Source of the DNA: a virus
IMG/VR virus record: IMGVR_UViG_3300035204_002300
Location: 1 to 48,445 of that record
Direction: 5' to 3' (one strand)
Length of the DNA stretch: 48,445 nucleotides
Shown here: positions 28,842 through 37,004 of the stretch, piece by piece
Layout of the letters: every line of letters starts with the position of its first letter
Position numbering within the stretch: position 1 is the stretch's first letter
Program-made: the position numbers and the translations under genes
The notes under the pieces: model-generated
Database searches by the model: none
What the model saw: only the letters and a program-made list of their open reading frames with translations
Told to the model about the DNA's origin: nothing

Positions 28842-31384
28842 GCTTCCTTTAGTTCCGAGAGCTTGGTATAGACCTTATTGTCTTGGATACTTATTAAATT
28901 AGCAAAAACTGACTCGTCTTTTTTGGTCCCCTTAACAATGACGATATTGCCCTTCTCTGGTAAGCCATTATTCATGGTCTTGCACTCTTTAATATTATCA
29001 TTAAACATTAATACATCTATCGATCCTCCTTCATCCGTGATAACTAATTTTATATATTTATTCTGATTTTTGGAAACTCTACTAAAAATATCCTCAACCG
29101 TACCAATAAACACAGGCCTCCTGCCTATCGTGAGCTCTTTAACCTCTCTAATTGAGGTAAGATTGGGCCTTTTGTCGCTAAAAATCTCCCTAATCGCTAT
29201 TCCGTAAGTATAACCGAGTAGCTTATTTTCATAAAACCAGTTGGCAAATCTCTCAGACTGACTATTTAACTGGTAAATCATACGATAGGGTTCTGATTTC
29301 TTCTTTATTGTCTGATATCTTGAACTTTTTATCGCCACTTTGTTATCGTTATCCTTAAACTCCACGAGCTTTTTGACTATTGAGACCAGATCATAGTCGT
29401 ATTGCTCCGCAAACCGCATTACAAGCTTCTTTTCTCTCTCCGTAAGGATATTCCATACCTGAGCCTCGTAAACGATCTTAGAACGAGACTGAGAGAATCC
29501 CTGCAAGGCTCCCGCTTGGATCAGGGCGGAAAGAGCTCCAACATTTAGCCCCGCCTGCTTGGATGCCTGAAATGTTTCAAACTTATTAGCATATTTATTC
29601 CTAAACTTATTGAGCTTTTCTATACTTTTATCGCTGATCCCCTTGATTGACAATAAGCCATACCTAATGTTTTTATCTTCAATTATAAAATCCATGTCGG
29701 ACTTCGTAAGGTGCGGCGGAAGCAGCCGTATATCAAATACGGATAACTCTTTTTGGATCTTAGATATCTCTGACGTCGGATCTGGCTCGTGCCTAGTCAT
29801 TTTTAAAAGGCTCAAGAAGAATTGCTGCGGATACTTAAATTTAAGGTAAACCGTTATCGCTGCAAGTGCGGCGTAAGCGATACTGTGAGACTTATTAAAT
29901 GAATAGTTTGCGGAGTCTTCTAAAATTTTCCACAGCACGTCACTCACCTGAGTATCCAGATTATTTTCTTTGACCTTGTCTTTAATTTTCTTCTTCCATT
30001 TTCTAACTTCGCTAACTTTCTTTTTGCCGACGATACGCCTAAGCAGTTCCGCTTCGTCAAGGGTAAATCCAATCTTGTTCGCCATCTTCATTAACTGTTC
30101 TTGGTATAACGCGACCCCACCTGTCTCCTTCAAGATATCATCGAAGAAGGGGTGTATCGGGTCATAAATATCATGATTGGTATAGTCTGCATACTGCTTG
30201 ACGTAGGCCATGGCTCCGGGACGAGCAAGGGCAAGTACAGCGCTTAGTTCTTCTAGGTTCTTAGGTTTAACCTGCTGCCCCACCTTGTGGGCCATATCAG
30301 CCTCTATCTGAAATAAGCCATGGGGAGTTTTCATGTCCTGTAAGTTCTGGTAAATGAGGGGGTGCTCCAGATCAATCTTGTTCATGTCTATACCTACGTT
30401 TTCACAAACGTCATGAGCGACAGATACTCCCCTAAGACCGAGCAAATCTAACTTGACATTAAAAAGCGAAGCCCAATTCATGTCGTAAGAAGATACTGAG
30501 TCCTTGTCTGAAGAGAGCTCCGTGGGGCAGGAATCATCCATAGGCGAATAGGAGAGAAGCATCCCCGACGGATGTACGCCTTTGTTTTTTATAAGACCCC
30601 TAAGCTTAAGTGCAATAGTATATACCTCACTGTTTTCATCACACCATGTTTTAAACTTATCTACTTCCTCGTAGGACTCATCTAGGTCTTTGACTATGCC
30701 AAACATCTTGGGTATCATGGAGGTGACCTCATTCATCTCCTGCTCTGATTTACCCCCGACAATCTTACCGCACTCCTTAATAAGAAGCTTCGTACTTAAG
30801 GTATTAAGCGTCAGTATCTTTGAGGTTTTGCCTTCAAATTTCTCCTCCAAATACTGAATTACCCTCTGTCTGTTATAGTAGCATATATCTAAATCTACAT
30901 CGCACATCAAAGTGCCATCAAGGTATGTAATTCCCTTAACCACTTTCTTCTTGGCTCTAATTTTAGAAACGAATCTCTCGAAATAAAGGCCACGCTTAAC
31001 TGGGTCTATTTTTGTTACCCCTATTAAATATAATACTAAGCTACCTGCTGCGCTACCCCTACCGAGTCCTGTAGGTATATTATTTTTATTGCAAAAGTTA
31101 ATAACGTCCCAGCAAAGTAATATATAATCTATAAATCCAAGGTCCTTAAGTGTTTGAAGCTCATACTTGCCCCTTTCTCCGTACTCCTTGTACTCTTTTG
31201 ATCCCTTTTTAAACCCTAACTTTTTAAACCCATTAGTACATAACTCTCTAAGGAAGTCATAATTATTTATGTCTTCGCTTACTCCTAGTTCATGTTTGTA
31301 TTTATTATCAATATCAAACGAAGGTAGTCTCACTCCGTGAAGCGGTAGGTCAAGGTCCTTGAAGTTTTCAGCGAAATTATTCAT
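28838..31384 (-). CDS. dnaE: DNA polymerase III alpha subunit, polymerase core (PHP domain encoded separately)
   Basis: A C-family replicative polymerase that starts at the position where the PHP domain of normal DnaE ends. The start is ATG 31384, overlapping the exonuclease stop (ATGA) with GAGG upstream. Visible blocks are PTGLGRGSAAGSLVLYLIG, the catalytic pair in CDVDLDIC (PDIDIDF-like), GVHPSGMLLS, the third Asp in VKLDLLGLRG, then ALARPGAMAYV, LYQEQLMKMA, SFNKSHSIAYAALA, the helix-hairpin-helix GISDKSIEKLNKFRN and a C-terminal OB domain (FIGTVEDIFSRVSKN; DEGGSIDVLMF). 848 aa lack about 270 N-terminal residues; these correspond to the product of 34323-35075. Proofreading would come from the adjacent exonuclease. 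Confidence 0.9.
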   Translation of the reverse strand: MNNFAENFKDLDLPLHGVRLPSFDIDNKYKHELGVSEDINNYDFLRELCTNGFKKLGFKKGSKEYKEYGERGKYELQTLKDLGFIDYILLCWDVINFCNKNNIPTGLGRGSAAGSLVLYLIGVTKIDPVKRGLYFERFVSKIRAKKKVVKGITYLDGTLMCDVDLDICYYNRQRVIQYLEEKFEGKTSKILTLNTLSTKLLIKECGKIVGGKSEQEMNEVTSMIPKMFGIVKDLDESYEEVDKFKTWCDENSEVYTIALKLRGLIKNKGVHPSGMLLSYSPMDDSCPTELSSDKDSVSSYDMNWASLFNVKLDLLGLRGVSVAHDVCENVGIDMNKIDLEHPLIYQNLQDMKTPHGLFQIEADMAHKVGQQVKPKNLEELSAVLALARPGAMAYVKQYADYTNHDIYDPIHPFFDDILKETGGVALYQEQLMKMANKIGFTLDEAELLRRIVGKKKVSEVRKWKKKIKDKVKENNLDTQVSDVLWKILEDSANYSFNKSHSIAYAALAAITVYLKFKYPQQFFLSLLKMTRHEPDPTSEISKIQKELSVFDIRLLPPHLTKSDMDFIIEDKNIRYGLLSIKGISDKSIEKLNKFRNKYANKFETFQASKQAGLNVGALSALIQAGALQGFSQSRSKIVYEAQVWNILTEREKKLVMRFAEQYDYDLVSIVKKLVEFKDNDNKVAIKSSRYQTIKKKSEPYRMIYQLNSQSERFANWFYENKLLGYTYGIAIREIFSDKRPNLTSIREVKELTIGRRPVFIGTVEDIFSRVSKNQNKYIKLVITDEGGSIDVLMFNDNIKECKTMNNGLPEKGNIVIVKGTKKDESVFANLISIQDNKVYTKLSELKEA

Positions 31385-32022
31385 ACCTCTATTTGCCATT
31401 TCATTTTGTTCCATACTTTTAAATTTAATTCTAGGTCTACTATTGCGTCATGCAACTTTTCGTAATTATGTTCAATATTATAACCCTTGGCTACCGCCTT
31501 CAGATTTGTCCTTAAGTTCTTCTTTCTTGTATGCAGAAGTTTATATTGATACTCCAGAAAAGATTCTGATTCCGGCTTGTATCTGAGGTCTAATTTGACT
31601 CCCCTCATTAAACACATCGTGTCTACAATCTTATCGATAAGATGCCGATATCCTTCTCCGTTTTTTTCGTACATGGCCTTAATAAGATAAATATCAAAAC
31701 CTAATATGTTGTGCCCCGTAATATAGTCTGCATTATCTAGCCAGTCTTTAATCGTGGCAAATATTTGATCATAGTACACCGCTTGCTTCTTGTGCTTGGT
31801 GGGGCTAAAACGAGTTATCCTTGCCGCATCTGCTCCCACGTGCAGTTCCCTGTCCCAAGAGATATGGTAATTTCTTTCGTCAACCTTATCGCCGTTCTTG
31901 GTTTTGATCATGGCTACCTGCCAAGGCAAATTATGAGAATGGTTTAGGCATAGATTCTCTGTCTCGCAATCTATGAATACCATAGTCTTACCCTTATCAA
32001 ATCTTAACAAATGTTCATCCAT
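31381..32022 (-). CDS. DnaQ-like 3'-5' exonuclease (DEDDh)
   Basis: Proofreading exonuclease family. Motif I is MVFIDCETENL (Asp18, Glu20), motif II is ITGHNILGFDIYLIKAMYE, and motif III is EKLHDAIVDLEL, with the His and Asp of the DEDDh type. 213 aa is a normal single-domain length. It overlaps the polymerase core by four bases, so the two are translationally coupled and probably form a proofreading complex. Confidence 0.85.
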   Translation of the reverse strand: MDEHLLRFDKGKTMVFIDCETENLCLNHSHNLPWQVAMIKTKNGDKVDERNYHISWDRELHVGADAARITRFSPTKHKKQAVYYDQIFATIKDWLDNADYITGHNILGFDIYLIKAMYEKNGEGYRHLIDKIVDTMCLMRGVKLDLRYKPESESFLEYQYKLLHTRKKNLRTNLKAVAKGYNIEHNYEKLHDAIVDLELNLKVWNKMKWQIEV

Positions 32023-32025
32023 ATA

Positions 32026-32934
32026 TTATTTTTTCTTTTTTTGTTTCCAGCTCTTTTCTGAAATCGTGGACCTAGCATACCAGCATTTATTGCATATAAA
32101 ATTCTGGTCCCCCTCTGCCATCTTAGCAAGAAAGTCCTTCATCTTCTGAGAATTATGTATCTCTGATAGCTTCGTGGTCAACAAGTTTCCCAAAATATAT
32201 TCTAAAGAAAAATCAGAGCAGCAAACAGAAACGTCCCCGTTGGGCAGACAAGCATTACTGTACTGGCGCATCGTAGAACAAGTAACTGGAGTCTTTATTA
32301 CCTTAGTTTGTGGGGCACGATCCTCGTCTAAATTACCGCCCCTATCATGCATAACTGCTGCCTTGCGCCCTAACTCTGGCATAAGGGATTTTCCTGTGTC
32401 ATTAAAGTAGCCGACCTGAGGAATGCCTTTATACTTATCTAGAAACTCTTCATATATGTCTTGAGGGATTTTTCTTTTGCTATCAGTTAAGTGTATCTGG
32501 ACGGGAATTCGTAAGCTAACTAATTTATCAATATCCTCGGATTTAACTGAGTACAAGGTCGTGTTGATGGAAGTCCTAAATCCTTGATCGACGGTATACT
32601 TTACAATCTCATACCAATTTGGGTTAACTAAAGGCTCTGTAAATCCAGTAAAATAAACATAACTTACTACATCTACATTGCTTAGTATAACCTTGTAGTC
32701 TTCTAGGGTCATGCTCTTTTTAGGGGTGTCAATGTCCTTGTAGCCCTTTATGTAGTTCTCTTGGGGACAGTAAGAGCACATCATCGGGCAACCCGCAGTA
32801 AGAGTCATCTCTATGTGGCTCTTTTTATAGAAGGGCTCCGATTTCCTAGTTATACGAGATAGGGAATCTGGAAAGGCTTCAAAGCCGTCCTCCCAGTCTC
32901 CAGTTACCGCATAATTTTCATCTTTATTGTCCAT
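32026..32934 (-). CDS. Radical SAM/SPASM-type enzyme
   Basis: The 4Fe-4S motif CPMMCSYC (Cys49, Cys53, Cys56 from the ATG at 32934) defines a radical SAM enzyme. The barrel continues with YVYFTGFTEPLVNP (GGEP-like) and FRTSINTTLYSVK. The C-terminus has a SPASM-like cluster: ACLPNGDVSVCCSDFSLEYI, then GNLLTTKLSEI and CNKCWYARS. SPASM enzymes modify peptides or carry out sugar/alcohol dehydrogenation, and the substrate here is open. The start at 32934 is preferred over a longer frame that would overlap the cupin gene. It lies between the two polymerase pieces and next to a cupin and a sugar kinase. Confidence 0.8.
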   Translation of the reverse strand: MDNKDENYAVTGDWEDGFEAFPDSLSRITRKSEPFYKKSHIEMTLTAGCPMMCSYCPQENYIKGYKDIDTPKKSMTLEDYKVILSNVDVVSYVYFTGFTEPLVNPNWYEIVKYTVDQGFRTSINTTLYSVKSEDIDKLVSLRIPVQIHLTDSKRKIPQDIYEEFLDKYKGIPQVGYFNDTGKSLMPELGRKAAVMHDRGGNLDEDRAPQTKVIKTPVTCSTMRQYSNACLPNGDVSVCCSDFSLEYILGNLLTTKLSEIHNSQKMKDFLAKMAEGDQNFICNKCWYARSTISEKSWKQKKKK

Positions 32935-32939
32935 ACTGA

Positions 32940-33302
32940 TTACTTCCAAAGTCTGTAACTATCCTCGTCCTTATGAAAAGTGCTAACTTCTATGATCGTC
33001 GTATCTTGCTCGTCTGCTATTAGTTTATGGGGCCTTCCCCTCTCTATCTCCACAGACTCCCCTTCCCCGACCAGCATGGAAAATTTATATGACTGTGAAT
33101 GTCTGTCCGCTAAACCGTCTATCATAAGGCTGCCCTCTAGTACATACATTGTCTCGTGCTTGCTTAAGTGATAGTGCATTGATGTCGACTTATTCTTTTT
33201 TATAAATAATATCTTTCCACAATAATCCTCGTCCTTATTATTTGCAAGCCAAATCTCGTGTCCCCATTCTTTCTCTACTTTTTTTAATTTAAAGGGCACC
33301 AT
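32940..33302 (-). CDS. Cupin, mannose-6-phosphate isomerase C-terminal-like
   Basis: A single cupin barrel with first motif STSMHYHLSKHETMYVLEG (metal-binding His, His and Glu) and second motif SVEIERGRPHKLIA (His). The opening KEWGHEIWLANN and the end IIEVSTFHKDEDSYRL match sugar-phosphate isomerase and nucleotide-sugar cupins. The ATG at 33302 follows the upstream stop by two bases. A role in sugar metabolism fits the neighbouring heptose-kinase-like gene. Confidence 0.75.
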   Translation of the reverse strand: MVPFKLKKVEKEWGHEIWLANNKDEDYCGKILFIKKNKSTSMHYHLSKHETMYVLEGSLMIDGLADRHSQSYKFSMLVGEGESVEIERGRPHKLIADEQDTTIIEVSTFHKDEDSYRLWK

Positions 33303-33304
33303 CT

Positions 33305-33562
33305 TCAATTACTCCAAGATAAAAATCCATAAATATTCATAGCTGCGATAACAAGCGACATTACTAATGTGGGGTAAGCTTTTTTATGTGCAGAATATCC
33401 AGCAACGCAAAGATTACCAACAAACCAAATGAGCCAAGAAGATACATACTCGTTAGCATTAAGATAATAACCAAAGATAACAAGTCCTGAGCCAATCCAA
33501 CCCATCCTTTCACAAACTTTATCGGCATACTCTTTCCATCCCTTCTCCCAGTCATCAATCAT
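33305..33562 (-). CDS. Small multi-pass membrane protein, 85 aa
   Basis: From the ATG at 33562 (overlapping the kinase stop as ATGA) it has a polar N-terminus (MIDDWEKGWKEYADKVCERM) and three hydrophobic segments (GWIGSGLVIFGYYLNA; SSWLIWFVGNLCVAGYS; TLVMSLVIAAMNIYGFLSW). The spacing resembles half of PnuC/YgjV-type small integral membrane proteins. Transport of a small metabolite is possible. The annotation is structural, not functional. Confidence 0.6.
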   Translation of the reverse strand: MIDDWEKGWKEYADKVCERMGWIGSGLVIFGYYLNANEYVSSWLIWFVGNLCVAGYSAHKKAYPTLVMSLVIAAMNIYGFLSWSN

Positions 33563-34326
33563 ATTGTCGTTACACCCCTCTTGGCGACTACTTTTGAGGC
33601 GCATTCATTTGCGTATTCTATCGCCGTATCTGTGTCCCCTACTCTCGTCATGGATACCGCCAGCGCAGCCAAAAAAGTATCTCCCGCCCCAGACAGATCT
33701 TGAGCCACTACTCTATTCTGGGGTGCGTATACTTTACCCATATACGAACACCCTTTATGCCCCAAGGTCACGATTATTTGAGCCGGCCTATTGTACTGGC
33801 TACCTCCGTGTTGACTAGGGTGTAAGTGGTGCTTCCAGTGCGCATTTATTTCAAGTTCATTCTCGTTTATTTTTAAGAACCTTAAGTTGAGAGGCAAGTC
33901 ACAGTCCATCTTAACCTTGTTGCTGTCCAAGTAAACATTATCATGATACTGGCAGATGTCGCGAATTGCGCATGAACGGAGAAAACCTTTTCCGTAATTT
34001 GAAACCAAAACCGCGTCATATTTATCCCAAGCAACCCCTTTGTAATCAAACTTATCTTCTGCCTTGTCGTTTTCATCTATTCGAAGCAGCATTTGGTTCG
34101 TTTTTATATCCACATATCTAGTTTTTAAAATCTCGTTAGAATGAGTAATAATATCGCACTCTACTCCAAGAGCTCTGACGTTAGCCTGTACGTTAGCTGA
34201 CATACCACCATTTTCTTTCGACTTGATAGGTTCGAATACTGGAACGGGTGCTTCCGGACATATCCTTTCGCAGTTACCGTAGACAAATACGTCCTTGCAA
34301 CTATCTCCTATTGCCAAAAATCTCAT
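33559..34326 (-). CDS. PfkB-family kinase, HldE kinase-domain-like (heptose-7-phosphate)
   Basis: The opening LAIGDSCKDVFVYGNCERIC and PEAPVPVFEPI is the signature of the N-terminal kinase domain of HldE/RfaE, which phosphorylates D-glycero-D-manno-heptose 7-phosphate for LPS ADP-heptose synthesis. ENGGMSANVQANVRALG is the substrate-binding block, and DLSGAGDTFLAALA near the C-terminus is the PfkB catalytic GAGD. At 255 aa it is a little shorter than the roughly 320-aa domain and has no nucleotidyltransferase half. It overlaps the PHP gene by four bases. GT9-like genes elsewhere in the window could use ADP-heptose. Confidence 0.8.
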   Translation of the reverse strand: MRFLAIGDSCKDVFVYGNCERICPEAPVPVFEPIKSKENGGMSANVQANVRALGVECDIITHSNEILKTRYVDIKTNQMLLRIDENDKAEDKFDYKGVAWDKYDAVLVSNYGKGFLRSCAIRDICQYHDNVYLDSNKVKMDCDLPLNLRFLKINENELEINAHWKHHLHPSQHGGSQYNRPAQIIVTLGHKGCSYMGKVYAPQNRVVAQDLSGAGDTFLAALAVSMTRVGDTDTAIEYANECASKVVAKRGVTTI

Positions 34327-35075
34327 GCGACCTGTTCCTTCCAGCTTTCAAAACAAAACTCGTCACTGCACATGTGATCAAAGTTTGGTTTATCAAGGGT
34401 CGTACGGTTGTTGATGCAGCGAAAAGTTAAATACGATTTAAAATCCTGTTTATTTTTGTAATATATGCTTTTTGTTTTTTCAATCGGATATTTACCCTCA
34501 CAAAATGCGCTCACCCTGTCAGCTATCATCTTATCAAAGGGTAAATTGTTGTCTTCTACGAAAAATGTAGGTTCAACAAAATCTAATTCGGGAACACAAC
34601 TACTATATTCAAGGGTGTTCCTAAATATAAAGGAGTCGTAGAAAGGCACGCAAAGTAATAGATCTTTCTCTGACCAGAATTCTCTTAAGGAGCTAAAGTC
34701 TATCCTAGGATAATAGTAAAATCCATGCTTCGATGCATGGGTATATATCTTAATTAATTTCTTGTATCCGTTGTTGTTCTTCGCAAATATAATATATTTA
34801 CATGTCTTTGACAGCGAGTCGGGGCTCTTATCTTCGCAATCATCCAAAATAGATAGTCTTAGGCCGAATCTTAAATTAATTTTAGCGTCTACGCTACTCT
34901 GATAGGCCTCTAGAAAGCCATTCATATTGTCTTCGACAAGATAAAGTTCAGAAATATCATTATCAGAACAGATATTGACGACTGAGTCTGTTGAGGCTTC
35001 CTTATCGGGGTCTAACGTCAGAATGCTTCTTCCGATGCTATAGTGAGATTTAAACAGAGGCAGGGCTCGATCCAT
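34323..35075 (-). CDS. DNA polymerase III alpha PHP domain (split from core, metal ligands lost)
   Basis: This corresponds to the first roughly 270 residues of DnaE. LPLFKSHYSIGRSIL aligns with the family's HVHSEYSLLDG. YLVEDNMNGFLEAY aligns with LTDHGNMFG. IIFAKNNNGYKKLIKI and HGFYYYPRIDFSSL match LLAKNEEGYxNL and EGFYYKPRID. The end INNRTTLDKPNFDHMCSDEF matches QTGKTLDDPNR...DEF. In the aligned positions the HxH pair is replaced (Leu/Lys) and the DH pair by acidic/Asn residues, so the PHP site is very likely inactive and the piece structural. The core is encoded 2.9 kb downstream. It has its own promoter. Confidence 0.8.
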   Translation of the reverse strand: MDRALPLFKSHYSIGRSILTLDPDKEASTDSVVNICSDNDISELYLVEDNMNGFLEAYQSSVDAKINLRFGLRLSILDDCEDKSPDSLSKTCKYIIFAKNNNGYKKLIKIYTHASKHGFYYYPRIDFSSLREFWSEKDLLLCVPFYDSFIFRNTLEYSSCVPELDFVEPTFFVEDNNLPFDKMIADRVSAFCEGKYPIEKTKSIYYKNKQDFKSYLTFRCINNRTTLDKPNFDHMCSDEFCFESWKEQVA

Positions 35076-35081
35076 AAAACG

Positions 35082-35110
35082 ATTTTATAGTATGACCGAT
35101 TAAAAGTCAA
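35082..35110 (-). promoter_or_regulatory. Sigma70-like promoter for the PHP-domain gene
   Basis: Minus strand TTGACT (35105-35110), 17 bp, TAAAAT (35082-35087). The -35 overlaps the 3' end of the nuclease gene and the -10 ends six bases before the ATG at 35075, with no room for a ribosome binding site. It would drive the PHP, kinase, membrane, cupin, radical SAM, exonuclease and polymerase genes. Confidence 0.7.
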
Positions 35111-36089
35111 ACAAATCTTCCTCTTTTGAGGAACAATTTTTTGCAGGACAACCAGCATAGCTCATTTTTTCTACACTCTGACCATCCTGTATATCAAAAT
35201 CATTTTCATATGAAGACTTTATTCTCTTTCCGTCGTTGTCTAGCAGCACATAATAATCGAAGGGTTTATGAAAAGGACAAATCCACCCGCTTTTCGCTGG
35301 GCCACACAACCAACCATTGCCGTTCTCCGATGCGAAGTTCGATTTGCCATTATCTTCTGAAAAATTATTTATTATTTTATTTAAATGTTCGAGATATACT
35401 TCAAACCCTTTTAGTTCATCTTTAGTAAATTCTAACTCTTGAACGGGCTGCCTAGGGAATCTCAGAAAAAGAAACTGTACTATAATTCTTTTAAATTCTG
35501 GCCACAATTTTGTGGCTGCTAGTGCATACATCATCGCCTGTACATTCGACTCCAATTCCTCACCTTGAAACTTCCTTTTGCTAGACTTATAGTCTACGAT
35601 TTTTAGCTCTTTTTTCTTACTATACTTTATAGGCTTGTCCATGTAGCCATATATGTTATAGTTCGGCACGTCATTTTGGATCTTAAACTCCTGCTCTGGG
35701 CAATCAATTACCGCTCCTTCGTGACCAAAGAAGTTATGATTTAGTCCTATATAAACCATTTTATTTACGAGGTCGTGGTCTTCTTTTTCTATAACGCCCT
35801 GCTCAGAGTTCGTCTCAAATTTCCTCATATGTTTTAGGGCTAGGTTATAGACCGCTTTGCTACCCTTCATTGATTTTTTCTTAAGTATCGCGTCATAATG
35901 TTTCTTGTGCCTAGGCTTAAGAAGCAATTCGAAAATGAGGTGACAGAGACTACCTCTTAATGCCCCACTATTCGTGGAGTCAGGAAGCCCTAGTTGATAC
36001 TTGCACCAGTACTGCCAGCTACAAGTCTCTAGAGTTTTTATTCTAGACGCGGACAGGAACTGGCCGCCTTTTGATTTTTTTTGTGACAT
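35100..36089 (-). CDS. PD-(D/E)XK nuclease (RecB/Cas4-like), possible Fe-S cluster
   Basis: The N-terminus LSASRIKTLETCSWQYWCKY is the RecB-family S-x-x-LxxCPxxY block. The core has the catalytic Asp in YNIYGYMDKP and IVDYKSSK (D-x-K), and QAMMYALAATKLWP is the QxxxY block. Cysteines in the N-terminal motif and in the C-terminus (WLCGPAKSGWICPF; YAGCPAKNCSS) could bind a 4Fe-4S cluster as in Cas4 and AddB. 329 aa. It lies between the primase and PHP genes, consistent with DNA recombination or end processing during replication. Confidence 0.75.
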   Translation of the reverse strand: MSQKKSKGGQFLSASRIKTLETCSWQYWCKYQLGLPDSTNSGALRGSLCHLIFELLLKPRHKKHYDAILKKKSMKGSKAVYNLALKHMRKFETNSEQGVIEKEDHDLVNKMVYIGLNHNFFGHEGAVIDCPEQEFKIQNDVPNYNIYGYMDKPIKYSKKKELKIVDYKSSKRKFQGEELESNVQAMMYALAATKLWPEFKRIIVQFLFLRFPRQPVQELEFTKDELKGFEVYLEHLNKIINNFSEDNGKSNFASENGNGWLCGPAKSGWICPFHKPFDYYVLLDNDGKRIKSSYENDFDIQDGQSVEKMSYAGCPAKNCSSKEEDLFDF

Positions 36090-37001
36090 TTAAATTTTTT
36101 CATACCATGAAAGAACTTCATCCTTGGTCATATCTCCAAAATCATTTTTGGTTGGCAAGGATATACTTACTTGTTCTGTATCAAAGTGCGAAAGCAATTT
36201 TCTTCTAGCTTTTTCTGCGGCTTTATTGCCTGCAGAATTATTATACTGGTCATTGTTAAAGGAAATAATAACCTCACTTGGGTCAAAACGCAAGAGACAA
36301 CTTAAAATTGCCGGAGTAATATCTAAGCCGAAAGTAACTAAGACGTTCTTAACGCCGGCCTCCCACAAAGAAAGCATATCTCCTATACTCTCAATCAATA
36401 TAATTTTCTTAGAAAGCTGAATAATATCCCTATTGACCTGCAAAGGGTACTTCCAACTAGCCTTGTTTCCTATATGTTTCCACTTTGGTCTGTTTGATCG
36501 AGAGTTCTGGTAAACGTCCCTGCCGGAAACGCCTATTAACTTCCGCCTAGAATTAAAAATAGGAAAGATATAACGCCCGATCATCTTACCCCTTTCGCAA
36601 ACGCCCCCCTCAAAAATACTGAGGGTCTCGTTAGAAATTCCGCGCCTATTCCAATAAAAATTATTTTTTTTAATTTTATTTAGAAATTCTGTAGGTAAAA
36701 CCTTAGCCTCAGTTATCAATGGCTTCTGAATCGTTATCGAAGTTAAATCGATTTTGGAATTAAGGTACTTCTTCGCATCATCTATGCTTGATAATTGAAG
36801 AGACAGTTTAACTAGCTCCTCAAGGCTACCGGATATCCCCTCTTTAAAATCTACCCAGCGGCCTGTATCCTTTTTGATTCTTAAAACTGTATTGTTATCT
36901 GAATCTCTATATATGGGTCTAGCTCTATACTCCCTGCCGTAGTCACGCAAGTCGTACCCAATATCAGTTAAAATTTCTTTTATTTTATCTGAGTTATCCA
37001 T
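36090..37001 (-). CDS. DNA primase (TOPRIM, DnaG-like)
   Basis: Makes RNA primers for replication. The N-terminal region (YRARPIYRDSDNNTVLRIKK; TGRWVDFKEGISGSLEELVK) matches a CHC2-type domain, but without its zinc-binding cysteines. The TOPRIM part has KIILIESIGDMLSLWEAG (Glu), NVLVTFGLDITP and VIISFNNDQYNNSAGNKAAE. The second acidic cluster (usually DxD) reads NND, so the metal site is partly altered. It abuts the DnaB gene (three-base gap) and the nuclease gene. Confidence 0.8.
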   Translation of the reverse strand: MDNSDKIKEILTDIGYDLRDYGREYRARPIYRDSDNNTVLRIKKDTGRWVDFKEGISGSLEELVKLSLQLSSIDDAKKYLNSKIDLTSITIQKPLITEAKVLPTEFLNKIKKNNFYWNRRGISNETLSIFEGGVCERGKMIGRYIFPIFNSRRKLIGVSGRDVYQNSRSNRPKWKHIGNKASWKYPLQVNRDIIQLSKKIILIESIGDMLSLWEAGVKNVLVTFGLDITPAILSCLLRFDPSEVIISFNNDQYNNSAGNKAAEKARRKLLSHFDTEQVSISLPTKNDFGDMTKDEVLSWYEKI

Positions 37002-37004
37002 CTT

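Noticed and set aside
28838-35075. Intein-mediated or frameshift explanation for the split polymerase
   Set aside because: Neither piece contains intein blocks, five intact genes lie between, and both pieces have normal start and stop contexts.
35100-36089. Cas4 of a CRISPR system
   Set aside because: No CRISPR array, leader or other cas gene is seen in the window; the protein sits in a replication module.
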